This document shows positions 50,391 to 60,643 of a stretch of 64,000 nucleotides of DNA, piece by piece (within the stretch, counting starts at the first letter, position 1; every line of letters begins with the position of its first letter). This DNA comes from Colius striatus (lineage: Eukaryota; Chordata; Aves; Coliiformes; Coliidae): assembly GCF_028858725.1 (NCBI RefSeq), contig NC_084773.1, positions 9,662,350-9,726,349 of the forward strand, given 5' to 3'. Position numbers and translations under genes: made by a program. The notes under the pieces are model-generated. The model was not told the origin of the DNA. It did no database searches and saw nothing but the letters and a program-made list of their open reading frames with translations.

Positions 50391-50434
50391 TTCGCGGGAG
50401 GCTGATGCAGCCGAGGGCGTGCCGCTCCCGGCAC

Positions 50435-50443
50435 GGATAAAGG
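50435..50443 (+). promoter_or_regulatory. FLNB: TATA-like element of FLNB
   Basis: GGATAAAGG stands out as the only A/T-rich word in very GC-rich DNA. It would place transcription start near 50465-50475 and give a 5'UTR of about 180 nt. It is weaker than consensus TATAAA. Confidence 0.4.
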
Positions 50444-50543
50444 CCGCGCGGCGGGGCAGGGCCGGCGCAGAGCCGGGGAGCGGAGGAGCAGTGCGGAGCG
50501 GGTGGGACGAGCGGAGGCGCCGGGACCAGCAGCGGGACGGTCG

Positions 50544-50569
50544 CTAACTGCCGTGTTCCCTCCCCTCAG
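50544..50569 (+). promoter_or_regulatory. FLNB: Possible 3' splice site in FLNB 5'UTR
   Basis: CTAAC (50544-50548) resembles a branch site. It is followed by a pyrimidine-rich CGTGTTCCCTCCCCTCAG ending at 50569. Upstream GTGAGA (50235) and GTGAGG (50282) donor-like sites could pair with it, giving a 288- or 335-nt 5'UTR intron. It may be used with an upstream start site, or not at all. Confidence 0.4.
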
Positions 50570-50649
50570 GCGAGCGGGCGCGGCCGGGCGGGGCGCAGGC
50601 GGAGCGGAGCGCGGAGGAGGAGGAGGCGGAGGCGGAGCAGGGCTGCGCC

Positions 50650-50998
50650 ATGAGCACGCAGGCGCGGGGCCAGGGCGGGCGCAGAGCGACCGATCCTGAC
50701 GGCGAGATGCCGGCCACCGAGAAGGACCTGGCGGAGGACGCGCCCTGGAAGCGGATCCAGCAAAACACCTTCACCCGCTGGTGCAACGAGCACCTGCGCT
50801 GCGTCAACAAGCGCATCGGCAACCTGCAGCACGACCTCAGCGATGGGCTGCGCCTCATCGCCCTGCTGGAGGTCCTCAGCCAGAAGCGCATGTACCGCAA
50901 GTACCACCAGCGGCCCACCTTCCGCCAGATGCAGCTGGAGAACGTCTCCGTGGCCCTCGAGTTCCTGGAGCGGGAGAGCATCAAGCTCGTCTCCATCG
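50650..50998 (+). CDS. FLNB: Filamin-B coding exon 1 (N-terminal actin-binding domain, partial)
   Basis: This exon encodes 116 residues plus one base and ends ATC G|GTGAGT, phase 1. Filamins are large dimeric actin cross-linkers with an N-terminal pair of calponin-homology domains and 24 immunoglobulin-like repeats. This exon supplies the N-terminal tail and most of CH1. The actinin-type actin-binding signature is visible at residues 37-46 ([10 protein letters not shown]), followed by [16 protein letters not shown] and [27 protein letters not shown] and [13 protein letters not shown] favour FLNB over FLNA and FLNC, and SLMAP lying immediately upstream supports this. An in-frame ATG at 50707 begins MPATEKDL, where mammalian FLNB starts, so the first 19 residues are an extension, or translation starts at the second ATG. 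Both ATGs have a purine at -3. GC at third codon positions is 111 of 116. Confidence 0.95.
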
Positions 50999-53900
50999 GT
51001 GAGTGCATCCCCAGCGGCGGTGCGGCTGCGCGTGGCTTTGCCTTTTTTTTTTCCTCCTTATTTTCTTGTGTTTCTCTTCCCGCGCCGGACGGGTTCGGGG
51101 CACTGCGTAGCCGCGAGTGCTGCGGGACCGGCTCCTCGCGGCTGGGGGTTCGGGAGGTGCGGGATTGCTGCCTTTTCTTTCTTTAAAGGGCAAGCATTGA
51201 GGGCGCAGCGTAGCGTTGGTTTAAAGCTGTGTGTGCCGTGGGGCTGTCCCACAGCCTAGCTGTCAGAGCTGGCAATGCTCTCCTGTCCTCCTGAGAGTCT
51301 CACTTAGACACTATTTCATAGGTGAGACATCGCTTTCAGGTCTTTTCCTGAATAAACCCAATGCCAGAGTATGTTCTTACCCTGTGCAGCTCATCCTCCC
51401 CTCTGACAGCCCTGTCAGGAGATGCAGCTGAGATGAGGGCTGCCCTAGCCAGTGTCCAGCCAGGGGTCCTTGGGCTGTGGCAGGGTGCTGGAGTCTGGCT
51501 CTCCTGGGATGAGCTGCAGGGAGGTACATGCTACTGTGGGTAGTAGAGGAGCATGAGGAAACTTTTCTTTGCTCGTGAGCCCAGTAGATGATGCCAGTGT
51601 TCAAGTTAGTGTGGACGCTTGCCTAAGCATTTTCTCCTTAATCTTTCTTCTGGGGTAGGTCTTGGGTGGAAAAGGTCCTAGAACCTCTGCTAGCTCCAGG
51701 AGAGAGGAGGTTTGAGATAATGGCTGCCCTGGCTATTGCTACGGTTGATTGTCCATGCCGTACTGGAGGGTGCAATTGCTAGATAACTGGTGGACTGCAC
51801 AGGAAATTACAGCTGTTGGCATGAAGGTCAAATTGCAGAGATCCCTCAGGAATGCGTGTGGTGGCCGTTTTGGGAATAGCTCAGGTGTGGCTGCAGTGCA
51901 GCCTGTAAAGCAATAATTTGAATGCCTGAGAGATCTCTGGGAAAGAATGCGAATGCCTTTTTTAGCTCTTTGCCAGATAACTCTAATTACTGCCTCCTGA
52001 TGACTCTGGCCTCGATGAATTGCACATCTGAATTTGGGTGAGTGCAGCTCCACTCAGTTGCAGAAAGCCCTTGGCCAAGGTAAAAGCCGTTTCCCTTCAG
52101 GGTCTTGAGCTACAACAGCAAGAAAATATAAGCTGCTCTAGGTTGGGAGAGACTTGGTCATCTCTGGAAACCTGTGGCTGGGTGGAGTAGGTGGGTACCC
52201 TGTTGTTCCTCACTACTAATGTGTAAAAGTAGCTCTGGACGAATGAGGGCTGTTGGGTCTCGAATGGCTGATTATCCTCCTAGGGCAAAACAGTCCATGT
52301 ATTTGCAGCTGGGAGTGGACCTGGTGCTAATTATTTAAAGATGCATTCCCTTTGCACACAGTGGAGTTGAAGTTGCAGCTGTTGACTGGTGGGCTGAGCA
52401 TGCTTTTGGTAACATCGGAGCCACCTTTCTGCTTCAGCCACTGAAATAGCTCTTTACGAGCCACAACTCTAACACCCGGCCAGCAGTCTCCTGCAGTTGC
52501 ATTGTTTGCCTTAGAAAAAAAATGTTGCTGCTCCAGCCCCCTTCCTATTTGTCTGTGAGACTTCCCCAGGGCTGTGGGTTTGGGAGATCAAGGTTAGTCT
52601 GGTCAGGCCTGGCTTCCAGCAACTTCCCTTCTAGGAGTGCTGCTGTGGAGGCACAGCTCCCTGACAAGATTAGGCTGAGCTGCAGGGGAGCCGTAATAAT
52701 TTAAGACATATCTAACTGTTTTGCAGCTTTCTTACGTTGTGTTGGCTATGAAAAAAACCCCAACAAATAAAGAAACTCCAAAACCTTGAAAGAACTCGTG
52801 GTTGAATCTTTGGGAGAATGGAATGGCTATGGCTGCTAGTGCCATTGCCATATCCCAGCCTGTGCTCCATCAGTGCTGTGCCACCAGAGCTGCAGCCAAG
52901 TGGTAGCACAGGAGCCCTACTGTACAGTCCTGGATGAACCAAGCCGTTCCTGAAAAAACATCCTGAACTCTCTTTCCAAAACAAATGTTCAAAGCAAGCC
53001 TTGCAGTACTTAGTTGAAGGGGCTGAAGCCTACACCACCTCTCCTGCAGACACAGCATCAGCTGGCATCGCTGCCTGTTCCTACTGTGTTTCTTCTGACA
53101 GCTTGTGAAGGACTCGGGGCTTTCTGTGTGTTTCTAGTTTTTAGCCTCTTATTTGTGTGGCTGAGTGGAAGCAGGGCTTTTATGGGGCTTGGAGTTATGT
53201 ACCAGTAAAGGATTTTAGATGGAGAACCATGTTGGTCTTTAGGGCCTGGGGTGTTTAGGGCCAGCTCTGAGCCAAATCAGCTGGGAAAACCTGACAGCTG
53301 TGGCTGTTGGATTGAATTTCTGGTATTAATAATGCCATCAAACCTCTTAAGTGCATGCAGTGTCTGTTCCAGTTATTATTTAACTTCCAGGAACATTTTG
53401 GAAGCCAGCTACCGCTGCTACGCTACAACCACACTTTAGAAACTTTTTCAGTAGCAAACTTTTGGCATTCAATTTTTGTCCATTTGAAATGTCTGCCTAT
53501 ACACAGATAAATCAGTTAAATTTATAGTGTTGGGCCACAACCCCTTCTGGATGCAGTGTTAGGAGTCCAACCTGTTACACCTTATTTAGTCTCTGTTCAA
53601 AGTAATTTGGTAGTTTCAGGATGGTTTTCATCTAGGCGTGAAGTGTCTTCACAGTGCAGATTTGACTGCCTGTGTGGTCTACTGTAAAAGTGGCCGTAAA
53701 GCACATAGATACTTTGTGCCATCTAGCAAAGATAGAATTGAAAGCTCTGAAAAAGCTTCTGTGAAGGCAGGTGACTTCATAGAGTGTTCTGCTCAGCACG
53801 AGGTAGCTGCTGCCCTACTCAAGTGTTAACAAGTGTTAAGTCTAGGGTTTTTTTGTCTACCAGACTGAGATAATTGCAGATTCCTGGGTGCTGAGTGGCG

Positions 53901-56876
53901 TGTGGTGTGACAGGCCTTGCAGAGTAGGATGCCAGGAATGTAGAGCACAAGAGCTTTGCTTTTGGCTGAAGGAACTGATTGACTCCACAGATTACTTTGT
54001 GTGAAAGCCGTATCATGCCTTGGTAGAAGCTGTAGCAAGTGGCAGGGAAGGGGGAATTAAAAATTGTTTGGCACTGAGCTTGCCCCTAGAAACCCTGATA
54101 CCATGCAATAGGAGTCAACTGATTTAGCTTAGAAACAGAATACTTCAGTGTCTGAAGCCTGGGCCATTTTGGGTTATGACCTGCCAAGTTATTCCCAAGC
54201 TTGCAGCAGGCAGGTCCTAGATTCATGTGCTGCTGCTGTTTGGAGCCTGTTGACAATGTTCTTGTGGCTACCACTTGCCCAGCAGCCCACTGTGACTGGC
54301 AGAGGCAGGGTGAGTGCTGAGTAGCTGTCTTGTTTGTTGGGTAAAGCTGTAATCTTAGACCACAGCAGTCAGATTGATCAAACTGAAAAACATGCAGTTT
54401 CTGTTTGACAGGTGTGCATTCATCATGTAAATGAGCTGATGTGGTTTGTTCCAACTGCAGGGTGTTGCTGGGATCTGGTGCCAGCAGTTCTGTGGTTGAT
54501 TTTTCAGGTTTATCTTTGTGGTGGTCCTCAGTCCCACTGCAATGCTTGGAGGGAGTTGAGGATGGGCGAGGAGAGGGTGGGTGATGGGTTCTCGGTAGTT
54601 GTCCTGTGGAGACGTGTTGTCTTGGGATGTCCAACTTCATGAGTATTTCTGGAAGGGCTATCTCTTTCTCACTGAGCCTAACCTGTGTTATCAGGCAGGG
54701 TTTTGATTAATGACTGAGTTCTTGATGTGTGCACTATGTTCTGTAGTGCAAACCTCCAGCATGCTCTAAGGACGAAAATATCTGTGAGCCCTTGGAGTGT
54801 CTCTGAAATCTCATTTCATTTGAAAATCAGCTTTCTTCCCTAGGCTGTTGATACACTCACTGAAAGCTGACAAAGCAAATCCATACATTTTTAGAGGAAA
54901 AAGTATACCTTCTAAATCTTGGTAAATGTATTGTCCTGTAATGCCTAGAGGTAGGTGAAAATTGTGAAAAGGAAAATATGTTTTCGGCCTTTATACACTT
55001 AGGATCTCTCTCCGTTTCACTCTAGGTGCCATTAATGCATCTTAAGGAGGTAGTCAAAATACACTTGCACTTTGTCAGCCACTTACCTGTGACTTCCCTG
55101 GAGGCTATTTTATGAAAAATATCCAATGTATCTTGGAAGCAGGTTTCTGCTTCTTGGAAATGAGACAGTTAATCCTTCCCCTCCAAAATTATGTTTCGTA
55201 AACTGGTGGGAAGCTTCACTGCTGGAGACTGGAGGTGGCTTCAGTTTCAGAGAGTGGTTGATCTCCTCAGGACCTTCTGTTTCAGTAGCTGGACTAAAGA
55301 AAAAGTGCCTTTGCATGAGATATTTGCTCCAAGTTACAGGAAACTTTAAGGTAGTTTACACAGACTGTTCTTGCATTCTTTTACATATGAGCGGAAACTT
55401 GTAAAGTGATCAAACTTCAGTAAAATTACTTGGGACCAGTTAGACTAATGTGCTAAACAGCTTTTTCATTTAAGGCACTGAACATTATGCCAGCTATTCA
55501 AGGACTGAAGTCTTAATGACTCCATATTCTAATGCCATGTCCTGTATTGCCTTACATGGGGATGTTTAAATGGGTCAGGATAATGCTTTTCCTACCTAAC
55601 AACTGTAATCTAAGAACGTGATTAGCCCTGTGTGTGGCCATGCTTCTGTGCTGCCAGTATTGTTCAATGTCTTCTCCAAGCTATGGGAAGTAAACCAATG
55701 ATCTCTGAATCCCCCAAGCTGCAGAGGAATTCTATTTTCTCTCTGTCCCTCAACACCAGACTTTGATGTGCGGCTAGTCTGGGACTTGAACAAGGGCATG
55801 CCAAGTTTAGACCACTAACACAAGTTAAGGAAGCACACCAGAGTGAAACGGTGTGTTGCAGGTGATGCTGATGTGAACAGACCTCTGCTGTACTGTGAAA
55901 CTTGCCAGGCCTCTGCCACCAGCATCAGGTGGACCTGCCTGTGAACCTGAACCTTTACTACCTGGCATGGTACACATCTCACAAATATGGCACTAGACCT
56001 GTAAGTCATTCAAATAAGAGACAAAGAAAGCTCAGCAACCTAGGATTTGGCTCTGTTGGTGAGTTAGCCAGGCTTTCTGTAGAGAAACCTGTAGGTTCCT
56101 GTGAGAGATTCTTGCCTATTGTGTGTACTCTGATAGGACTGTGTGTCCTGTTCCAGAGCACCTGCCCGTGGGGAAGGGGAATAATCTCTGTGCAGGTGCA
56201 CTACGGTGGTGATGGGCACACATGATAGGTAGAAGTAGGTGAGGATGTGTTGCTGCAATCTGCTTGGACTCGGCAAGAAAAACAGAATCAGATGTTCCAA
56301 CCAAGCATGTCTGTGCTGGAGGAAAAAAAGGTGGTGAAGCTGAGTGTTAACTGTTGAGAGAAGAATCAAAACCAAAATACATGTAGAGAAGACTAAGGGA
56401 AGGCACTACTCATCTCTGTAAGGAGATTTGAGCAGCTTTGGCTACAGCCTTTACTGTGTGGCACTGCTCACAAGGCTTAACTTGCTGCAGTCTAAATTCA
56501 TGCTAAGGATGTGGGGTAACAGCTATATGCCTTAACATTGTGTTTGAGGAAGTAACAGCTTTCGTTAAAACATTGTCTAGGAAACCTGTGCTAGCTACTG
56601 CTTTATCTTCTTGATTGCTCTTGTAGGATATGCAGTAGAGGTGGTTACTAACCCACCCTACTTGCAAATGCTGCCTGGGTGGGGTAGGAAGAGCTACCCT
56701 TGCTCTTCTGTGAACTTGATCTTGGGTTCAGAGTTAAGTTGATTGAGATCTGAGGTAATCTGTTCAATGGGCTAAGTGAGCTCTGCCTGTTAATTTGGAT
56801 TAATGCAGTGAAGCTTGAGTGAGGGTTTTTTCTCACCTTCCTTCTGAGAATTTGGTGCAGGTGTTTTGGGTTCCTT

Positions 56877-56901
56877 CCCCCCCCCCCCCCCCCCCCCCCC
56901 C
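56877..56901. repeat. C25 homopolymer tract
   Basis: Twenty-five uninterrupted C bases lie in FLNB intron 1 (G tract on the minus strand). Long pure C/G runs are rare and hard to sequence, so the true length is uncertain. Confidence 0.9.
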
Positions 56902-59900
56902 GTAAGGCTGAAGTTTCTGTAGCTCACACTACCTACGGGTTTGTGTTCTTCCTGAAGAAGGACCAGTGTTCTGTCATCTTCTGACACATTCTTCCCCAGG
57001 TCATCATTAGGAGATACGTCCTAGATCCTGTATTTGAAAGCTTTGCAGTGAGTGTGTTGTATCATAACCAGATAGTTCTCTGGGCTCTGCCATGGTCTCT
57101 GACCTGTTTGTGAGCCTCCTGCAGTTTTCTGTCCTTTCTGCAACTAAGCTTGAGTTTTGGAAGTGTCTATGTAATACCTAGTACATCATAGTGAGGACTG
57201 GATCTGCTGTGGTGGGTTTTGGGTTCAACTAACAAATTGCAACTCCTTGTGTAAACACTTTTCTACTGCAAGGAGATGTCTAACCTCTGTAGTGAGGTGT
57301 ATGTGATGTCTAGTTCCTTCTGTGCTAGTATATGGTAACTAATATTCAGGACCACTGCAAGAGTAAAGTGTTTTTTCTTTTGTTATTGTTGGTTGGTCAG
57401 TTGGTGAAAGCAAGCTAGGCCACTTCAAACAACAACCAGATGCAACTTCGCCCAGTTCCTGGGGAAGCAAGGATTGCCTGGCACATCCTCCTTGTGCTGA
57501 GTAACACCAGACACTGCCCTGGAGCTGCCTAGGGGTGGGCAGAGGATGAAACAGCTGAATCCTGTCTCCCCTGGTGTGATGGGCTGGGATTGTTTGGGCC
57601 TCCTGCTTGTACTGCCCTTGGAAGAAAGGAGCCATGGCTCTCTAATAAACTGAGAAGTGGCCACACGTACAGCTGCACCATCTGGTTGTTAGTGGGATGT
57701 GTCCTCTGAGTCATATAGGTAATGGTCCTCTGCTGTTCCTTACAAGTTGCAAAAGTAGACAACTAATCTAATGGGAAGGAACCAATGCATGCTAAAGACA
57801 ATCTCTAATTCTGAAATATCAACTGAACTTATGCTTTAGAGTTGTTTTCTTGAGGTCACTGAAATACAGCAAGTTTTACTGATCTGGCTGGTAAGTTGAT
57901 TGTGGCAGAGCTTTGAGCCTCCAGGCTTAGATCTTTCTTGCAAAGGGACAAGCTGTTTTCATCTAGCAGCAAAGGCAGGTTGCACACACTCTCCTGCCAA
58001 TGTTACTCAGTAATAGCACAGAAAAGGCTGTGGGCTGCAATGAATGACATCATGGACTATGGCTCCTTCTCTCTTGCTTCAGGGCATGCTGTAAATCATG
58101 ACACATTTATTTGTCAGAGCATTGAATTACTCCAGCGTGAGCTGGCCAGGCTGCGTGGCAGCACAGCTCCCAAACTCTGGGCTCTCTGTGGGCAAGGTGG
58201 GCACAGACAGACTGCCATGCTGACTACCAGCCTGCCTGCTGAGAGGGGTAAAAAAAACAGTCAAGGACTGTCTCAGCAGCACATCCAGGCATCACCTATG
58301 CACACGTGGTCAGGTGATGTGTTGCTCGTGGGATCTGTGTGTGTGCTGTACCAGCCAGAGGCTGTGGGCAACCCTCAGCTCTCACCATGCTGCTGGGGAG
58401 GCTCTGCAAGCCTGGGTGGGGCGTAGGAAGTGTTGGCAACGCTGGCCACAGCCCCTCCGCGCTGCTGCTCTGCTGCAGAGCAAAGGCTGGAAGCGGCGGA
58501 GCCGCCCTTCCTGCTTCGCCCATGGCTGGTGGTTTCCATCCGCTGCGTGTGCTGAAGTCTGGGGAGCACTTCAAACTGCCTGCCTGGGAGATGAGCTCCG
58601 GACTGAGCCACTAAATGCTGCTCTGGAATGCTGACTTCTGTGCTTTGCAGAGGTGCTGCAATCACAGCTGGACCTGGGTCTGCCCCAGCCTGACCTGGGG
58701 GTGGGATGCTGGCGGCCAGCTCTCCTCCACAGCTCCAGCCTACGGCTACGTCAGGCTACTCTGGGTGCTTTGGGCTGCCTACTGGTTTTGATTAGTCTGT
58801 GGCTGCTCTTGTGAGAAGACAATGTATGTGTCTGTATTTCTGAGCCTACTTTAAAGGGCACTGTCGTGGTTGGTGGGCCTAAAAAGAGCTGTAGGTGGCA
58901 ACTGGTGAGCTATGTTGTATAAACAAGCTTTGAAGATCTCCTCTGGAGCCGAGCAGCTGAAGACTCAGTACGTGAAGCTGCTCTGAGAAAATACCCATGA
59001 TATGTGCATCTGAAGGTTATTCAAACACAGAAGAGAAAACACCGTTCTCCTCAGCTAGATACTAACACACTCTATCTGTGCTGCCTTTAATTGTCATAAT
59101 TAACTGTTTTACAATCCATTTTCTCACAACAACCTTGCAGCAGTAGATGAAGCACAATTTTAGTGAACTTCCCCCAGGCAAATAGTGGCAAACCTTGTCT
59201 CAGAGCTGGCTTGGGTCTTAAGGCTAAAACACTGAGTATTTATTTCTTGGAGGTGACCTTCACCTTTGTGCAGATTCTTACTCTATAAGATGAGTGGTAG
59301 CAGCACATCCCTCTGGGCTTCACAGGAGTGAAGAGTCTGAGCTGAGAGGTATGGGCAGAGTCTTCCACTTGTTTCTGATGCATCTGCCTAGCTGGCCACT
59401 GGCAGTATAACAAATACACCTTGTATCTGGCATTACATGAGACACAAATCTTGGCTTAACACTGACTGTTTTTGATCCTCACTACAGAATGGGGAACACT
59501 GGCTTGCTAAACAAAGTTGAGGTCCAACTGTCATCTTGATGGTGCAACACATCAAGTTTTACTTCACCTTTATCACTAAACACTGAATTTCTGCAGGGTT
59601 TCTTTCTTTTCTCTCTGCAAGGCTCAGAGTATTCTGTTATTTGGTCTCCCTTCTCCAACACCTGGATGCTTCTGCAGGCTACTATTTGCTGGAGTTGCTT
59701 AAAGTTGCTGGAGCACTGAGCAGTTGTCACTTGCTCAGACATGGCTTGTTATTGAAATCTTCTGTGTGGGAAGAGCTGGTATCTGAGCAGATGCAATGTA
59801 TCATCTGTGGGAAGACTTAAGATGCTAATTGTGTTGTTTCAGCTTTGTTCTGGCTGTTGATTAACAGTGTGGCTGCATGCAAATATCTGATAGCTTATGT

Positions 59901-60613
59901 AACTGCTCGAACAAGATCAATGATCTAATTAAAAGTCAAATGGAAACAGCTTTAGTTATCTCTGAGGATTATTTCTTTTGGTAACTCTGTAGGCTTGTGG
60001 TTAGAATGCCACTATGAAGAAACAGAAGAACTAGGCTGGTGACTGCTAGGAGAAGTTGGCACTTCCAGTGCCACAGGGCAGGCTCAGCCTTGCCAGACAC
60101 TGCAGCTGTCACGTCAGGACAAAGACATGGATGCTTTTAAAGTGGGACCGTGGCACCCTCTGTAGTCGCAAGGTCTTAATGCTTTCTTAATGGTTTGTGA
60201 TTGTGTAGCCCCATGGTATCTACTGCTGGCTGAAGAGAGTTTGACACTCTTAACAGAGGATGCAGCACATGTACTTGACAGATGAACGTCAAATACAGAT
60301 GGCCAAAGGGAGAAGGGTAACTCTTGCCAAAACCCCAGTACAACTGCTATCAGAGAAGGCCCCAGCTGGCAGAAGTTGGCTGTGCATTGACAAACCAGTG
60401 CTTGTACTGATAGTACTTATTCCTGACCTAACATAAGTAGCAAGCAAAGGTAAGGATTACCAGCTCAGTCAAGTCACCAAAGAAGCAGCAAGATGTCTAC
60501 TTGAAGGGACACAAAATCAAGGAGTGTCTGCAGATCCCTGTAGCACTGGGCTGCTGTGTGCCCCAGAGTTCCTCAGAGCTGTGCTGGAGCAGGTGGGGCT
60601 CAAGGGTAGCCAG

Positions 60614-60643
60614 TTCTAACTTTCACATCCCTGAAAGTTAGAA
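60614..60643. repeat. Perfect 12-bp inverted repeat (hairpin)
   Basis: TTCTAACTTTCA (60614-60625) and TGAAAGTTAGAA (60632-60643) are exact reverse complements around a 6-nt CATCCC loop. It is too short for a microRNA precursor. It could be a remnant of a small inverted-repeat element or chance. Confidence 0.7.

Larger units (their letters stand above)
50000..51180 (+). promoter_or_regulatory. FLNB: FLNB CpG-island promoter
   Basis: GC- and CpG-dense DNA spans upstream sequence, the predicted 5'UTR, coding exon 1 and the start of intron 1. Included are many GC-box type words, a C-run cluster at 50344-50390, a TATA-like GGATAAAGG at 50435-50443, and GGA-rich 5'UTR sequence at about 50610-50640. 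It is a typical housekeeping-style CpG island promoter for a vertebrate filamin. Such promoters are often bidirectional, and an antisense RNA is known next to human FLNB, but nothing here proves one. Confidence 0.85.

Noticed and set aside
50843..51259. 138-codon frame overlapping FLNB exon 1
   Set aside because: It is an out-of-frame shadow of the filamin CH1 coding sequence running into the intron.
52136..52170. CR1-like words (TCTAGGTTGGGAGAGACTTG followed by GTCATCTC)
   Set aside because: Only about 30 bp resemble an antisense CR1 3' region, with no terminal repeat or further body; too short to call.
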